Shown here one piece after another: positions 21,627-32,821 of a stretch of DNA of 64,000 nucleotides (the stretch's first letter is position 1; each line of letters opens with the position of its first letter). Made by a program: the position numbers and the translations under genes. The DNA is taken from contig NZ_MEDO01000003.1 in the NCBI RefSeq assembly GCF_001724815.1, positions 94,079 through 158,078 on the forward strand, given 5' to 3'. The notes under the pieces were generated by a model that saw only the letters and a program-made list of their open reading frames with translations, did not search any database and was not told the DNA's origin. Origin of the DNA: Arenimonas sp. SCN 70-307. Lineage in GTDB: Bacteria; Pseudomonadota; Gammaproteobacteria; Xanthomonadales; Xanthomonadaceae.

Positions 21627-24080
21627 ATGGCCCGATTCAAACGCCTGCTGCGCCGGGCACTGATCCTTTTCGCCGGCCTTGGCCTGCTGGGCATCGCCAC
21701 CCTGGGCATCCTGTACTGGCTGATCTCGCCCCGGCTCCCGGACGTCCAGGAGCTGCGCAACGTGCAGCTGCAGGTGCCGCTGTCGATCTACACCCGCGAC
21801 GGCCGCCTGATCTCGGTCATCGGTGAGACCCGGCGCTTCCCGGTCGACATCGAGGACGTGCCGCTGCAGGTCAAGCAGACCTTCATCGCCATCGAGGACG
21901 CCCGCTTCTACGACCACCCGGGCGTGGACTGGCGCGGCATCGCCCGCGCGGTGTGGCTGCTGGCCACCACCGACGACCAGCGCGTGCCCGGCGGCAGCAC
22001 CATCACCCAGCAGGTGGCCCGGCAGTTCTTCCTGAGCACGGAGTATTCCTACACCCGCAAGCTCACCGAGATCTTCCTGGCGCTGAAGATGGAGCGCGAG
22101 CTGAGCAAGGACGAGATCCTCGAGCTCTACCTCAACAAGAGCTTCTTCGGGAACCGCGCCTACGGCATCGCCGCCGCCGCCGAGTACTACTACGGCAAAC
22201 CGCTCGACCAGCTCAGCCTGGCCGAGGCGGCCACCCTGGCCTCGATCCCGAAGTTCCCTTCCAGCGGCAACCCGATCATCAACCCCGAGCGCGCGCTGGT
22301 GCGCCGCAACTACGTGCTCCAGCGCATGCGCGAGGAGGGGATGATCAGCGAGGCGCAGGAGCAGGCGGCGCGCGCCGAGCCGATGAACGCCAGCCCGCAC
22401 GAGCCGAAGATCGAGGTCGAGGCGCCGTACGTGGCCGAGATGGTGCGTGCCGAGATGGAGCAGCGCTTCGGTGCCGAAGCCACCACCAGCGGCCTGAGCG
22501 TCTACACCACGCTCGACGGCGACGACCAGATGGCGGCCGTGCGCTCGCTGCAGGCCGGCCTGCTCGAATACGACCGCCGCCACGGCTACCGCGGGCCGGA
22601 GGCCCAGTTCGACATCCCGGCGGACGAGCCGGCCTCGGAGATGCGCAAGCGCCTGCGCGCCCACCCCACCCTGGGCAACCTGCAGGCCGCGCTCGTGACC
22701 GGCACCGAAGGCGAGCGCGCCCTGCTGCTGACCGCCGCCGGCAACGCGCTCGAGCTCGACGCCGAGGCCAGCCGCTGGACCCGCAAGACCCCGGCCCAGC
22801 TGCTCAAGCGCGGCGACGTGGTGCGGCTCTCGCTCGACGCCGAAAGCGGCAAGCTGCGCCTGGCGCAGATCCCCGCCGCCCAGGCCGCGCTGGTGTCGCT
22901 GCAGCCCGAGGACGGCGCGGTGCGCGCCCTGGTCGGCGGCTTCAGCTTCGGCCTCAACAAGTTCAACCGCGCCACCCAGGCCCAGCGCCTGCCGGGCTCG
23001 AGCTTCAAGCCCTTCGTCTACGCCGCCTCGTTCGAGCGCGGCTTCTCGCCGGCCAGCATCGTGCTCGATGCGCCGGTGGTGTTTCGCGACCGCGCCGGCA
23101 ACGTCTGGCGGCCGCAGAACGACGCCGGCAACTTCGCCGGCCCGATGCGCCTGCGCGAGGCGATGGTGCAGTCGCGCAACCTGGTGTCGGTGCGCCTGCT
23201 CGACGCCATCGGCGTCGACTTCGCCAGCCGCTACATCACCCAGTTCGGCTTCAGCCAGGAGAGCCTGCCGCCGAACCTGTCGATGTCGCTGGGCACGTCC
23301 TCGCTCACGCCGATGTCGATCGCCCGCGGCTACACGGTGTTCACCAACGGCGGTTACCTCGTCGACCCGTGGTTCATCGACCGCGTGCTCGACCGCAACG
23401 GCCAGGTGATCAGCCAGCACGTGCCGGTGCGCGCCTGCGCCAGCTGCGGCAGCGGCACCGCGCCGGGTGCCGGCAATGCCCCGACCGTGGTCGACGGCTT
23501 CGACTTCGGTCCCTCGCAGGCCGCCGCTTCCACCGCGGCCACCACCGCCGAGGCCGCGCCCGCACAGGAGCCCGACGGCCAGTGGACGCCGGCCCCGCGC
23601 GCCATCGACGAGCGCACCGCCTTCCTGGTGCATTCGATGCTGCTCGACGTGGTCAACCGCGGCACCGGCGCCTCGGCCAAGGTCATCGGCCGCAGCGACC
23701 TGGGCGGCAAGACCGGCTCGACCAACGACTACCGCGACGCCTGGTTCTCGGGCTTCGGCGGCGACCTGGTCACCACCGTCTGGGTGGGCAAGGACGACTT
23801 CTCCAGCCTCGGCCGCGGTGAGTACGGCGGCCGCGCGGCGCTGCCGATCTGGATCGGCTACATGGGCGCCGCGCTCAAGGACGTGCCCCTGCACGAGCCG
23901 GCGGTGCCCTCGGGCGTGCTCACCGTGTCGGTGGACGCCAGCTCGGGACGCCTGGTGCCGGAAGGCACGCCCGGCAGCGTGCGCGACTTCGTCAAGCGCG
24001 AGGACTACGAGCGCATGAGCGCGGCCGGCTTCGACGAGGAGCCGGCGCTGAGCAATGAAGAGGCGTTCGACATCTTCTGA
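21627..24080 (+). CDS. mrcA: Penicillin-binding protein 1A (class A, bifunctional)
   Basis: Peptidoglycan glycosyltransferase and DD-transpeptidase of 817 residues, anchored by one N-terminal membrane helix (LILFAGLGLLGIATLGILYWL). The GT51 domain has the glutamate motif FIAIEDARFYDHPGVDWRG and GGSTITQQVARQFFL. The transpeptidase has SxxK in PGSSFKPF, SxN in QSRNLVSV and KTG in GGKTGSTNDYRDAW. An OB-like insert lies between the two domains (about 315-410). Near residues 590-650 there is an Ala/Thr-rich linker with a Cys pair (ACASCGSG) not usual in E. coli PBP1a. Divergent from pilM and 3'-overlapped by an unknown gene. Confidence 0.96.
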   Translation: MARFKRLLRRALILFAGLGLLGIATLGILYWLISPRLPDVQELRNVQLQVPLSIYTRDGRLISVIGETRRFPVDIEDVPLQVKQTFIAIEDARFYDHPGVDWRGIARAVWLLATTDDQRVPGGSTITQQVARQFFLSTEYSYTRKLTEIFLALKMERELSKDEILELYLNKSFFGNRAYGIAAAAEYYYGKPLDQLSLAEAATLASIPKFPSSGNPIINPERALVRRNYVLQRMREEGMISEAQEQAARAEPMNASPHEPKIEVEAPYVAEMVRAEMEQRFGAEATTSGLSVYTTLDGDDQMAAVRSLQAGLLEYDRRHGYRGPEAQFDIPADEPASEMRKRLRAHPTLGNLQAALVTGTEGERALLLTAAGNALELDAEASRWTRKTPAQLLKRGDVVRLSLDAESGKLRLAQIPAAQAALVSLQPEDGAVRALVGGFSFGLNKFNRATQAQRLPGSSFKPFVYAASFERGFSPASIVLDAPVVFRDRAGNVWRPQNDAGNFAGPMRLREAMVQSRNLVSVRLLDAIGVDFASRYITQFGFSQESLPPNLSMSLGTSSLTPMSIARGYTVFTNGGYLVDPWFIDRVLDRNGQVISQHVPVRACASCGSGTAPGAGNAPTVVDGFDFGPSQAAASTAATTAEAAPAQEPDGQWTPAPRAIDERTAFLVHSMLLDVVNRGTGASAKVIGRSDLGGKTGSTNDYRDAWFSGFGGDLVTTVWVGKDDFSSLGRGEYGGRAALPIWIGYMGAALKDVPLHEPAVPSGVLTVSVDASSGRLVPEGTPGSVRDFVKREDYERMSAAGFDEEPALSNEEAFDIF

Positions 24081-24675
24081 GGCCCGCGGCCCGCGCCTGG
24101 CCCGGCAGCGCGTGGCCGCGGAAGCGGCCCGGCTGCTGGCCCTGCACGGCGGCGACCTGCCCGAGGCGCGCCGCAAGGCGGCCGCGAAGCTGGGCATCCG
24201 CGACCCGGCGTCCCTGCCCGGCCGCGAGGACATCCTCGAGGCCCTGCACGCGCACCAGCGCCTGTTCGGCGGTGCCGCCACCGATCACCTGGCGCGGCTG
24301 CGCCGGGCGGCGCTGGAGGCGATGGACTTCTTCGCGGCCTTCGGTCCGCGCCTGGCCGGACCCGTGCTCGACGGCAGCGCCGGCGCCAGCGACCCGGTGC
24401 AACTGCACCTGCATAGCGACGACCCCGACGCCGTGGCGCGCCTGCTGGCCGATCGCGGCGCGCCGGCCGACCAGTCCACCCGTCGCCTGCGCCTCGCCGG
24501 CGGCGAAACCGCCACCCTGCCCTGCTGGGAGCTGCTGGCCGACGGCCTGCCCTTCGAGCTGTGGGTGCTGCCGGCGCAGGCCGCGCGCCACCCGCCGCGC
24601 GACCCGCTCGGCGAGGGCCCGATGCCCCGCGCCGGCCGCGCCGCCCTGGCGCGCCTGCTCGACGCCGGGGCCTGA
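24055..24675 (+). CDS. Conserved hypothetical protein coupled to mrcA
   Basis: A 206-residue soluble protein I do not recognise with confidence. The N-terminal half is helical and Ala/Arg-rich (VAAEAARLLALHGG; ARRKAAAKLGIRDPASLPGR). The middle has LHAHQRLFGG and AALEAMDFFAAFGPRLAGPVLDGSA. This is followed by a beta-rich stretch (PVQLHLHSDDPDAVARLLAD) that faintly recalls nucleotidyltransferase folds, and the C-terminus has PCWELLADGLPFELWVLP. There is no signal peptide or membrane segment. It starts 26 bases inside mrcA and ends before a strong terminator, so it is co-transcribed with the cell-wall synthase. Function unknown; a nucleotidyltransferase-like role is only a guess. Confidence 0.7.
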   Translation: MKRRSTSSEARGPRLARQRVAAEAARLLALHGGDLPEARRKAAAKLGIRDPASLPGREDILEALHAHQRLFGGAATDHLARLRRAALEAMDFFAAFGPRLAGPVLDGSAGASDPVQLHLHSDDPDAVARLLADRGAPADQSTRRLRLAGGETATLPCWELLADGLPFELWVLPAQAARHPPRDPLGEGPMPRAGRAALARLLDAGA

Positions 24676-24679
24676 AAAG

Positions 24680-24708
24680 CGGACGCCCCGCGCGGGGCGG
24701 GGCGTCCG
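24680..24708. terminator. Hairpin between convergent transcripts (mrcA operon and gltA)
   Basis: CGGACGCCCC (24680-24689) and GGGGCGTCCG (24699-24708) form a perfect 10-bp GC-rich stem with a nine-base loop. It sits between the end of the 206-residue gene and the end of gltA. On the minus strand the hairpin is followed by TTTTC (plus AAAA at 24675-24679), so it is a better terminator for gltA, and it may serve both directions. Confidence 0.72.
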
Positions 24709-24729
24709 TGGGCAGCCCGGGGGCGCGGA

Positions 24730-26019
<1,290 letters not shown>

Positions 26020-26194
26020 GGGCGGACTCCTTTCAGGGATGCGCGGGTCGCGGTCCGGGAAGGTCCCGGCGCGGGCCCGCCATGAAAATCGGAAAGCGCC
26101 GCCCGGGGGCGGTCACCATCCGCCGAAGTATCGCATGGCCCGCCGGCGAAGTCAGTGACGCCGCCCCCGCGCGCGACGCCACCGCTGCAACGCA

Positions 26195-26220
26195 AAAGGC
26201 CACCCGGGAGGGTGGCCTTT
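26195..26220 (-). terminator. Terminator of rpmE2
   Basis: AAAGGCCACCC (26195-26205) and GGGTGGCCTTT (26210-26220) give a perfect 11-bp stem with a GGGA loop (reverse on the transcript). On the minus strand the stem runs into TTTTGC. It lies 36 bases past the rpmE2 stop. Confidence 0.9.
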
Positions 26221-26256
26221 CGTGGACCGGGGCCGGCGGGCGGCCCGGTGCGGCGC

Positions 26257-26499
26257 TTACTTGGCGTAGCGCTTGCGGAAGCGGTCGACGCGGCCGCCGG
26301 TGTCCATGACCTTCTGCTTGCCGGTGTAGAACGGGTGCGAGGCCGAGCTGATGTCGATCTTGATCAGCGGGTACTCGTTGCCGTCTTCCCACTTCACCGT
26401 CTCCTTGCTCGAGAGGGTGGAACGGGTGAGGAAAGCGAAGTCGGAGGACAGGTCCTGGAAGACGACTTCTTTGTAGTTCGGGTGGATGTCGGCCTTCAT
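26257..26499 (-). CDS. rpmE2: 50S ribosomal protein L31, type B (zinc-free)
   Basis: An 80-residue ribosomal protein with the family opening [16 protein letters not shown] and the later block [29 protein letters not shown]. The Cys residues of the zinc-binding type A protein are absent, so this is the type B form (YkgM/RpmE2 class). In many bacteria type B is induced under zinc limitation by Zur. I see no obvious Zur box here, and it may be the constitutive L31 of this organism. Flanked by its own terminator. Confidence 0.95.
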   Translation of the reverse strand: MKADIHPNYKEVVFQDLSSDFAFLTRSTLSSKETVKWEDGNEYPLIKIDISSASHPFYTGKQKVMDTGGRVDRFRKRYAK

Positions 26500-26582
26500 G
26501 GCTGGTGGCTCCGCCGTTGATTCGTAGGGAAAGACCGGAATTATAGGCCGGATCCGGCAGCCGGGGCAAGCCGCCCGGCGGT

Positions 26583-27515
26583 TCAGGCGCCCAGGGCGGC
26601 CCGGACCCGGGCCTCGAAGGCGGCCTGGTCGTAGTCGAGCACGATCCGGGCATTGTCCGGCCGGCCGCTGCGGCGCTGCCAGTCCACCACGGTGGCGCCG
26701 CGGCTGTGCCGGCCCTCGAGTTCGACCGCCAGCGGGCGGTCCTCGGCCCGACGGATGCCTTCCGGGGCCAGGGCCGCCGCCATGGCCAGGGCGTCGGCGC
26801 TGTGCCAGCGGTCGCCCCGGCGGTCGGCCGACCATCGCCGGGTGTAGGCCGAGATGGCGTCGTAGAAGCGCCCCCGGGCGTCGCCCGCGGCCAGCCAGGC
26901 ATCGACGTCGGTGTGCAGGAAGCCGTGCCGCAGCACCGCCTCCCAGTCCACCACCTCGGCCTTGGGGAAGGCGCGGAAGACGATGTCGGCCGCCTCCGGG
27001 TCGAAGGCGATGTTGAATTCGGCCGGCACCGAGGTGTTGCCCTGCCCCGTCACCGCGCCGCCCATCACCACCAGGCGGCCCACGCGCGAAGGCAGGTCCG
27101 GGTCGAGCCGCAGGGCCAGGGCCAGGTTGGTCAGCGGCCCGAGCGTGACCAGCAGCAGCCGGCCCGCGTGTTCGCGGGCGATGCGCGAGATGGCGAGCGC
27201 GGCGTGCTCGGCCACGGGCTGGCGCGGCGACGGCGCGTAGCCGGTGTCGCCGAAGCCGTCCTTGCCGTGCACGTAGGCGGCGTCGGCGGCCGGGTGCAGC
27301 AGCGGCACCGGGCAGCCCGGGTGCACCGGCACGTCCACGCCGGCCACGTCGCAGAGCTTGAGCGCGTTGGCCACGGTGTGGTCGAGGCCGACGTTGCCGG
27401 CGGTGATGGTCAGGGCCTGCAGCGCGTGGCGCTTGTCGTCGAAGGCCATGAGCAGGGCCAGGGCGTCGTCCACGCCCGGGTCGGTGTCGATCAGCAGCGG
27501 GATGCGGTTGTCCAT
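26583..27515 (-). CDS. Nucleoside hydrolase (IunH/RihA family)
   Basis: A 310-residue enzyme that hydrolyses the N-glycosidic bond of ribonucleosides for base salvage. The calcium-binding N-terminal signature [16 protein letters not shown] is intact. Other conserved parts are the second segment [41 protein letters not shown] with the Asn/Glu/Asp ribose-binding residues, and a C-terminal [12 protein letters not shown]sp. No signal peptide, so cytoplasmic. Its stop is 83 bases upstream of rpmE2 and its start 33 bases downstream of recG; it may be the tail of the recG operon. Base preference cannot be read from sequence. Confidence 0.92.
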   Translation of the reverse strand: MDNRIPLLIDTDPGVDDALALLMAFDDKRHALQALTITAGNVGLDHTVANALKLCDVAGVDVPVHPGCPVPLLHPAADAAYVHGKDGFGDTGYAPSPRQPVAEHAALAISRIAREHAGRLLLVTLGPLTNLALALRLDPDLPSRVGRLVVMGGAVTGQGNTSVPAEFNIAFDPEAADIVFRAFPKAEVVDWEAVLRHGFLHTDVDAWLAAGDARGRFYDAISAYTRRWSADRRGDRWHSADALAMAAALAPEGIRRAEDRPLAVELEGRHSRGATVVDWQRRSGRPDNARIVLDYDQAAFEARVRAALGA

Positions 27516-27548
27516 CGGGGGATTATCCCCGAATCGCCCGGCGCGGGC

Positions 27549-29672
27549 TCAGGCGCCGGCGAAGCGCGCGGCGCCGCCCACCCAGCGCGCCACCACGCGG
27601 CCGGCGAGGGCCGGGTCGCTGGCCAGCAGCGCGTCGGCGGCGCGGTGCACGGCCGGCAGCAGGTCGGCGTCGCGGACCAGGTCGGCGACGCGGAAGCTGG
27701 CCAGGCCGGTCTGGCGGGTACCCAGCAGCTCGCCCGGGCCGCGCAGCTCCAGGTCCTTCTCGGCGATCACGAAGCCGTCGGTGGTGGCGCGCATCACCTC
27801 CAGGCGCTCGCGCGCCAGCGCCGACAGCGGCGGCTTGTACATCAGCACGCAGCTCGAAGCGGCGGCGCCGCGGCCGACGCGCCCGCGCAGCTGGTGCAGC
27901 TGGGCCAGGCCCAGGCGCTCGGCGTTCTCGATGATCATCAGGCTGGCGTTGGGCACGTCCACGCCCACCTCGATGACGGTGGTGGCCACCAGCAGATGCA
28001 GCTCGCCGGCCTTGAAGCGCGCCATCACCGCCTGTTTCTCCGCCGGCTTCATCCGGCCGTGCAGCAGGCCCAGGCGCAGCCCCGGCAGCGCTTCGCCGAG
28101 CTGCTCGAAGGTGGTCTGCGCGGCCTGGGCCTCGACCTCCTCGCTGTCCTCGATCAGCGTGCACACCCAGTAGGCCTGGCGGCCCTCGGCGCAGGCGGCG
28201 CGGATGCGCTCGACCACCTCGCCGCGGCGCTCGCCGCTGACCGCCACCGTGGTCACCGGCGTGCGCCCGGGCGGCATTTCGTCGATCACCGACACGTCCA
28301 GGTCCGCGTAGGCCGACATCGCCAGCGTGCGCGGGATGGGCGTGGCGGTCATCACCAGCTGGTGCGGCACCTGGCTGCCGGACAGGCCCTTGTCGCGCAG
28401 CGCCAGGCGCTGGTGCACGCCGAAGCGGTGCTGCTCGTCGACGATGGCCAGGGCCAGCGCCGCGAACGCGACCTTCTCCTGCATCAGCGCGTGCGTGCCC
28501 ACCACCACCTGGGCGCGGCCGAGCGCGATGTCCTCCAGCGCCGCGGCGCGCGCCTTGCCGGTGACCTTGCCGGCCAGCCAGGCCACGCGCAGGCCCAGCG
28601 GCTCGAGCCAGGCGCGGAAATTATTGAAGTGCTGCTCGGCCAGCAGCTCGGTCGGCGCCATCAGCGCCACCTGCCGCCCGGCCTCGACCGCGTTGGCCGC
28701 GGCCAGCGCCGCCACCACGGTCTTGCCGCTGCCGACGTCGCCCTGCACCAGGCGCAGCATCGGCTCGGGCCGGGCCATGTCGCGGGCCACCTCGTCGAGC
28801 ACCCGCTGCTGCGCGCCGGTGAGCGCGAACGGCAGGCGCTTGCGCAGCGCGGCCGCCAGCTTGCCCGGCGGCCGCACCGGCATCGCGCCGTGCTCGCGCA
28901 GGGCGATGCGCTGGCGGCGCAGGCTCAGGTGGTGGGCCAGCAGCTCCTCCAGCGCCAGCCGCCGCTGCGCCGGATGGCGGCCGGCGGCGAACAGCGCCAG
29001 GTCGGTGTCGGGCGGTGGCCGGTGCGCGGTGAGCAGGGCTTCGCGCAGCGTCGGCAGGCCCATCGCCTCGCGCGTGCCGGCGGGCAGCAGTTCCAGGGTT
29101 TCGGCCGGCGGCAGGCGCTCGAGCGCGGCGCCGACCAACTTGGCCACGGTGGCCGGACCCAGGCCTTCGATGGTCGGGTAGACCGGGTCGAGCCGGTCGC
29201 GCGGCGCGGCGTCCGCCTCGTCGGACAGCAGGCGATAGCTGGGGTGGACCATCTCCAGGCCGTGCTGGCCCGGCCGCACCTCGCCGTAGCAAAGGATGCG
29301 CCGGCCCGGCACGAACTGCGCGACCTGCGCCTTGCCGAAATGGAAGAAGCGCAGCACCAGCGTGCCGCGCGACTCGTCGCCCACCGCCACGCGCAGCATC
29401 GGCCGGTAGCGGAAGCTGCGCTCGACCGCCTCCACCCGCGCCTCCACCTGCGCCGGGAGGCCCGGCCTCAGGTCGGCGATGGCGGTGATGCGGGTGCGGT
29501 CCTCGTAGCGCAGCGGCAGGTGCAGCCACAGGCCCTGCAGGGTTTCGAGCCCGCGCGCGGCGAGCTTGTCGGCCACCTTGGGGCCGACGCCGGGCAGCGC
29601 CGACACCGGCGCGTCGCCGCTGGCATCAAGCCGGGGCGCCGGGGCGTCGCGGCGTCGCGGCGGCCGCGCCAT
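27549..29672 (-). CDS. recG: ATP-dependent DNA helicase RecG
   Basis: A 707-residue fork-reversal helicase. The N-terminal wedge/OB domain (LKTLGLWLHLPLRYEDRTR-like) precedes the two RecA-like motor domains. Motifs include Walker A (QGDVGSGKTVVAALAAANAV), DEQHRFG (DExH box), TATPIPRT (motif III), QAYWVCTLIEDSEE, and motif VI region LHQLRGRVGRG. The N-terminal residues before ALPGVGPKVADKLAARGL are low complexity, so an internal start is possible, but the ATG at 29672 is the farthest upstream. Next to ridA (3-base gap) and near spoT, a common order in proteobacteria (rpoZ-spoT-...-recG). Confidence 0.96.
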   Translation of the reverse strand: MARPPRRRDAPAPRLDASGDAPVSALPGVGPKVADKLAARGLETLQGLWLHLPLRYEDRTRITAIADLRPGLPAQVEARVEAVERSFRYRPMLRVAVGDESRGTLVLRFFHFGKAQVAQFVPGRRILCYGEVRPGQHGLEMVHPSYRLLSDEADAAPRDRLDPVYPTIEGLGPATVAKLVGAALERLPPAETLELLPAGTREAMGLPTLREALLTAHRPPPDTDLALFAAGRHPAQRRLALEELLAHHLSLRRQRIALREHGAMPVRPPGKLAAALRKRLPFALTGAQQRVLDEVARDMARPEPMLRLVQGDVGSGKTVVAALAAANAVEAGRQVALMAPTELLAEQHFNNFRAWLEPLGLRVAWLAGKVTGKARAAALEDIALGRAQVVVGTHALMQEKVAFAALALAIVDEQHRFGVHQRLALRDKGLSGSQVPHQLVMTATPIPRTLAMSAYADLDVSVIDEMPPGRTPVTTVAVSGERRGEVVERIRAACAEGRQAYWVCTLIEDSEEVEAQAAQTTFEQLGEALPGLRLGLLHGRMKPAEKQAVMARFKAGELHLLVATTVIEVGVDVPNASLMIIENAERLGLAQLHQLRGRVGRGAAASSCVLMYKPPLSALARERLEVMRATTDGFVIAEKDLELRGPGELLGTRQTGLASFRVADLVRDADLLPAVHRAADALLASDPALAGRVVARWVGGAARFAGA

Positions 29673-29675
29673 GGT

Positions 29676-30059
<384 letters not shown>

Positions 30060-30123
30060 GGCGGTGCTCTTGGAGGGGCCTGCCCCATTGTAGGAGGCGC
30101 GGGCGAGCGCCCGCCAGCGGCGC

Positions 30124-32295
30124 TCAGAGGCGCTGCACGCCGTGCACCACGCCGAGCCGGCGGATGCGCCGGATCACGTCGGCCAGGTGCTTGCGATGGC
30201 GCACCTCGATGGCGAACTCCATCACCGACACCGCCAGGTCGCGCTCGCGGTATTCGACCGCGTCGATGTTGGAATTGCTCTCGGCCACGGCCGCCGCCAC
30301 CTGGGCCAGCACGCCGGGCTTGTTCTCGACCTCGATGCGCAGCGCCACGCGGTAGTCGCCCTCGACGTTGCGGTCCCAGGCCATGGGCACGCAGCGCTCG
30401 GGGAACTTGCGGTACTCGGCCACGTTCGGGCAGTCCATGCGGTGCACCACCACGCCCTTGCCGGCGCTGAGGTAACCCATGATCTCGTCGCCCGGGATCG
30501 GGTGGCAGCAGACGGCGAAGCTGAGCACGCCGCGTTCGGTGCCGGTGATCATGATGCGCTCGCTCGGCGCCACCGGCGGGGCCTCGGCGGCCTGCTCCGA
30601 CTCCTCGCCGTGCACCATCATCCGCGCCACCTGCGCCGGCATGCGGTTGCCCAGGGCGATGTCGGCCAGCAGCTCCTCCAGTCGCCGGTAGCGCAGCTCG
30701 GCCAGGAGCTGCTCGATGCGCTGCGGCGGCAGGCGGTCGAGCGAGCACTCCATCGCCTCGAGCGCGCGGTCGAGCATGCGGTGGCCCAGGTCGACGGCAT
30801 CTTCGTGCTCGAGGCGCTTGAGGAAATGGCGGATGGCGGTGCGCGCCTTGCTCGAGACCACGTACTCGAGCCACTGCGGGCCCGGCGAGGCCGAAGGCGC
30901 GGTGATGACCTCCACGCTCTGGCCGCTGGCGAGCTTGGTGCGCAGCGGCACCAGCTTGCGGTCCACGCGCGCGGCCACCGCGTGGTTGCCCACGTCGGTG
31001 TGCACGGCATAGGCGAAGTCGAGCGCGGTGGCGTTGCGCGGCAGCGCCATGATGTCGCCCTTGGGCGTGAACAGGTAGACCTCGTCCGGGAACAGGTCGA
31101 CCTTCACGTTCTCGAGGAATTCCAGCGACGAGCCCGCCGCCTGCTGGGTGTCCATCAGGTTGCGGATCCAGTCCTGGGCGCGCACCTGGGCGGCGCTGCT
31201 GCCGGTGCCGGCGGCCTTGTAGAGCCAGTGCGCGGCCACGCCGCGTTCGGCCACCAGGTCCATTTCCTCGGTGCGGATCTGCACTTCCACCGGCGCGCCA
31301 TACGGGCCGAACAGCACCGTGTGCAGGCTCTGGTAGCCGTTGGCCTTGGGAATGGCGATGAAGTCGCGGAAGCGGCCGTCGAGCGGCTTGTACACGGAAT
31401 GCACCGCGCCGAGCGCGTGGTAGCACTGCATCACGCCCGGCACCACGATGCGGAAGCCGAACACGTCGAGCACCTGCTCGAGGCTCTTCTGCTCCTGCTT
31501 CATCTTGGTGTAGATGCTCCAGGGCGACTTCACCCGGCTCACCAGCGTGTGCGGCAGCTGCTCCTGGGCCAGGCGCTGGGCCAGCTGGGCCTCGACCGTG
31601 GCCAGGGCCTCGCGGCGCATCACCGGCTGCGAGGCGATGCGGCGGGAGATGACCGCGTGGCGCTTGGGATAAAGCGCGCGGAAGCCCAGGTCCTGCAGCT
31701 CGGCCTTGAACTTGTTCATGCCCAGGCGCTGGGCGATGGGCGCGTAGATCTCCAGCGTCTCGCGGGCGATGCGGCGGCGCGACTCGGCGGCCATCGAATC
31801 GAGCGTGCGCATGTTGTGCAGGCGGTCGGCCAGCTTGATCAGGATGACGCGCAGGTCGCGCGCCATCGCCAGCATCATCTTGCGGAAGCTCTCGGCGGCG
31901 GCTTCCTGGCGGTCGCGGAACTGCAGCTTGTCGAGCTTGGTGACGCCGTCGACCAGCTCGGCCACGGCCGGGCTGAACTCGCGTTCGATCTCGCTGCGCG
32001 GCAGCGGCGTGTCCTCGAGCGCGTCGTGCAGGATGGCGGCGCACAGGGTCTCGGCATCGAGCCGCAGCTCGGCGAGCAGTCCGGCCACGGCCACCGGATG
32101 GGTGATGTAGGCCTCGCCGGACTTGCGCAGCTGGCCCTCGTGGGCCCGGGCGCCGACCTCGTAGGCCCGCCGGACGGCGGCCACCTGGTCGGGCGGGAGG
32201 TATTCCGACAGCTTCAGCTCGAGCGAGCGCACGGCGTCCGGACAGGGGTCCGGGCACGGATTCTCCGCCAGCCTTGGCTTGGAAAAAGAGGACAT
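30124..32295 (-). CDS. spoT: Bifunctional (p)ppGpp synthetase/hydrolase SpoT
   Basis: Stringent-response enzyme of 723 residues. The N-terminal HD hydrolase domain has HPVAVAGLLAELRLD and AAILHDALEDTPLPRSEI, with the HD pair intact. The synthetase domain has RVKSPWSIYTKMKQEQK and VFGFRIVV, then GPYGAPVEVQIRTEEMDLVAERGVAAHW. TGS (VYLFTPKGDIMALPRNATALDFAYAVH), zinc-finger and ACT (YRVALRIEVENKPGVLAQVAAA) domains complete the RSH architecture. It follows rpoZ by 104 bases, the classical pairing. Confidence 0.97.
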   Translation of the reverse strand: MSSFSKPRLAENPCPDPCPDAVRSLELKLSEYLPPDQVAAVRRAYEVGARAHEGQLRKSGEAYITHPVAVAGLLAELRLDAETLCAAILHDALEDTPLPRSEIEREFSPAVAELVDGVTKLDKLQFRDRQEAAAESFRKMMLAMARDLRVILIKLADRLHNMRTLDSMAAESRRRIARETLEIYAPIAQRLGMNKFKAELQDLGFRALYPKRHAVISRRIASQPVMRREALATVEAQLAQRLAQEQLPHTLVSRVKSPWSIYTKMKQEQKSLEQVLDVFGFRIVVPGVMQCYHALGAVHSVYKPLDGRFRDFIAIPKANGYQSLHTVLFGPYGAPVEVQIRTEEMDLVAERGVAAHWLYKAAGTGSSAAQVRAQDWIRNLMDTQQAAGSSLEFLENVKVDLFPDEVYLFTPKGDIMALPRNATALDFAYAVHTDVGNHAVAARVDRKLVPLRTKLASGQSVEVITAPSASPGPQWLEYVVSSKARTAIRHFLKRLEHEDAVDLGHRMLDRALEAMECSLDRLPPQRIEQLLAELRYRRLEELLADIALGNRMPAQVARMMVHGEESEQAAEAPPVAPSERIMITGTERGVLSFAVCCHPIPGDEIMGYLSAGKGVVVHRMDCPNVAEYRKFPERCVPMAWDRNVEGDYRVALRIEVENKPGVLAQVAAAVAESNSNIDAVEYRERDLAVSVMEFAIEVRHRKHLADVIRRIRRLGVVHGVQRL

Positions 32296-32399
32296 GCCGG
32301 CAGACTACGCGGGCGATTGCAGGGCATCAATGCCGCTGCCGGGGCCCCGCCGTCGCGGCGGGACCGGGTGCAGGGCCGGCCGGGCCGGCCCGCGGTGGA

Positions 32400-32702
32400 T
32401 CAGAGGTCGTCGCCGCCCTTGGACAAGTCGTCGTCGACGACTTCGGCGGCGGCCCACTCCAGGGCCTCGCGCTCGGCGCGCTCGCGCTCGGCCTTCTCGA
32501 CTTCGTCGATCAGGGCCTGGTCGACGCGGCGGGCGGCGATTTCACGCAGGGCCAGCACGGTCGGCTTGTCCTGGTTCTCGGAGTTGTCCAGGGCGGGCTC
32601 GACGCCCTTGGCCAGCTGGCGGGCGCGCTTGGACGCCATCAGGACCAGCTCGAAGCGGTTGTCCACGACGGACAGGCAGTCTTCCACGGTGATGCGGGCC
32701 AT
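32400..32702 (-). CDS. rpoZ: RNA polymerase omega subunit
   Basis: A 100-residue RNA polymerase subunit that helps assemble beta-prime and binds ppGpp together with it. The start at 32702 gives the canonical [21 protein letters not shown]-terminus behind GAGCTC-type spacing; the ATG 12 codons upstream adds non-conserved sequence. The core motif [11 protein letters not shown] and ALREIA are present. The C-terminal half is an acidic, charged tail ([17 protein letters not shown]). Upstream of spoT in the same direction. GC-rich hairpins at 32340-32400 between the two genes could attenuate readthrough. Confidence 0.95.
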   Translation of the reverse strand: MARITVEDCLSVVDNRFELVLMASKRARQLAKGVEPALDNSENQDKPTVLALREIAARRVDQALIDEVEKAERERAEREALEWAAAEVVDDDLSKGGDDL

Positions 32703-32821
32703 GAGCTCTCCTCGGCCGTGGCTGCCCGGCCGGGGCAACCACGCAAAATCAATGAGTTACGCGAACCGCGCATTTTACCCCCGGGCCCGCCCGGGTGCAA
32801 ACGCGCCGGGCCGGGCCGGCT

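Noticed and set aside
21429..24281. A 950-codon minus-strand frame opposite mrcA
   Set aside because: mrcA has all its catalytic motifs; this frame has only repetitive Val/Gly/Arg/His sequence typical of antisense GC-rich DNA.
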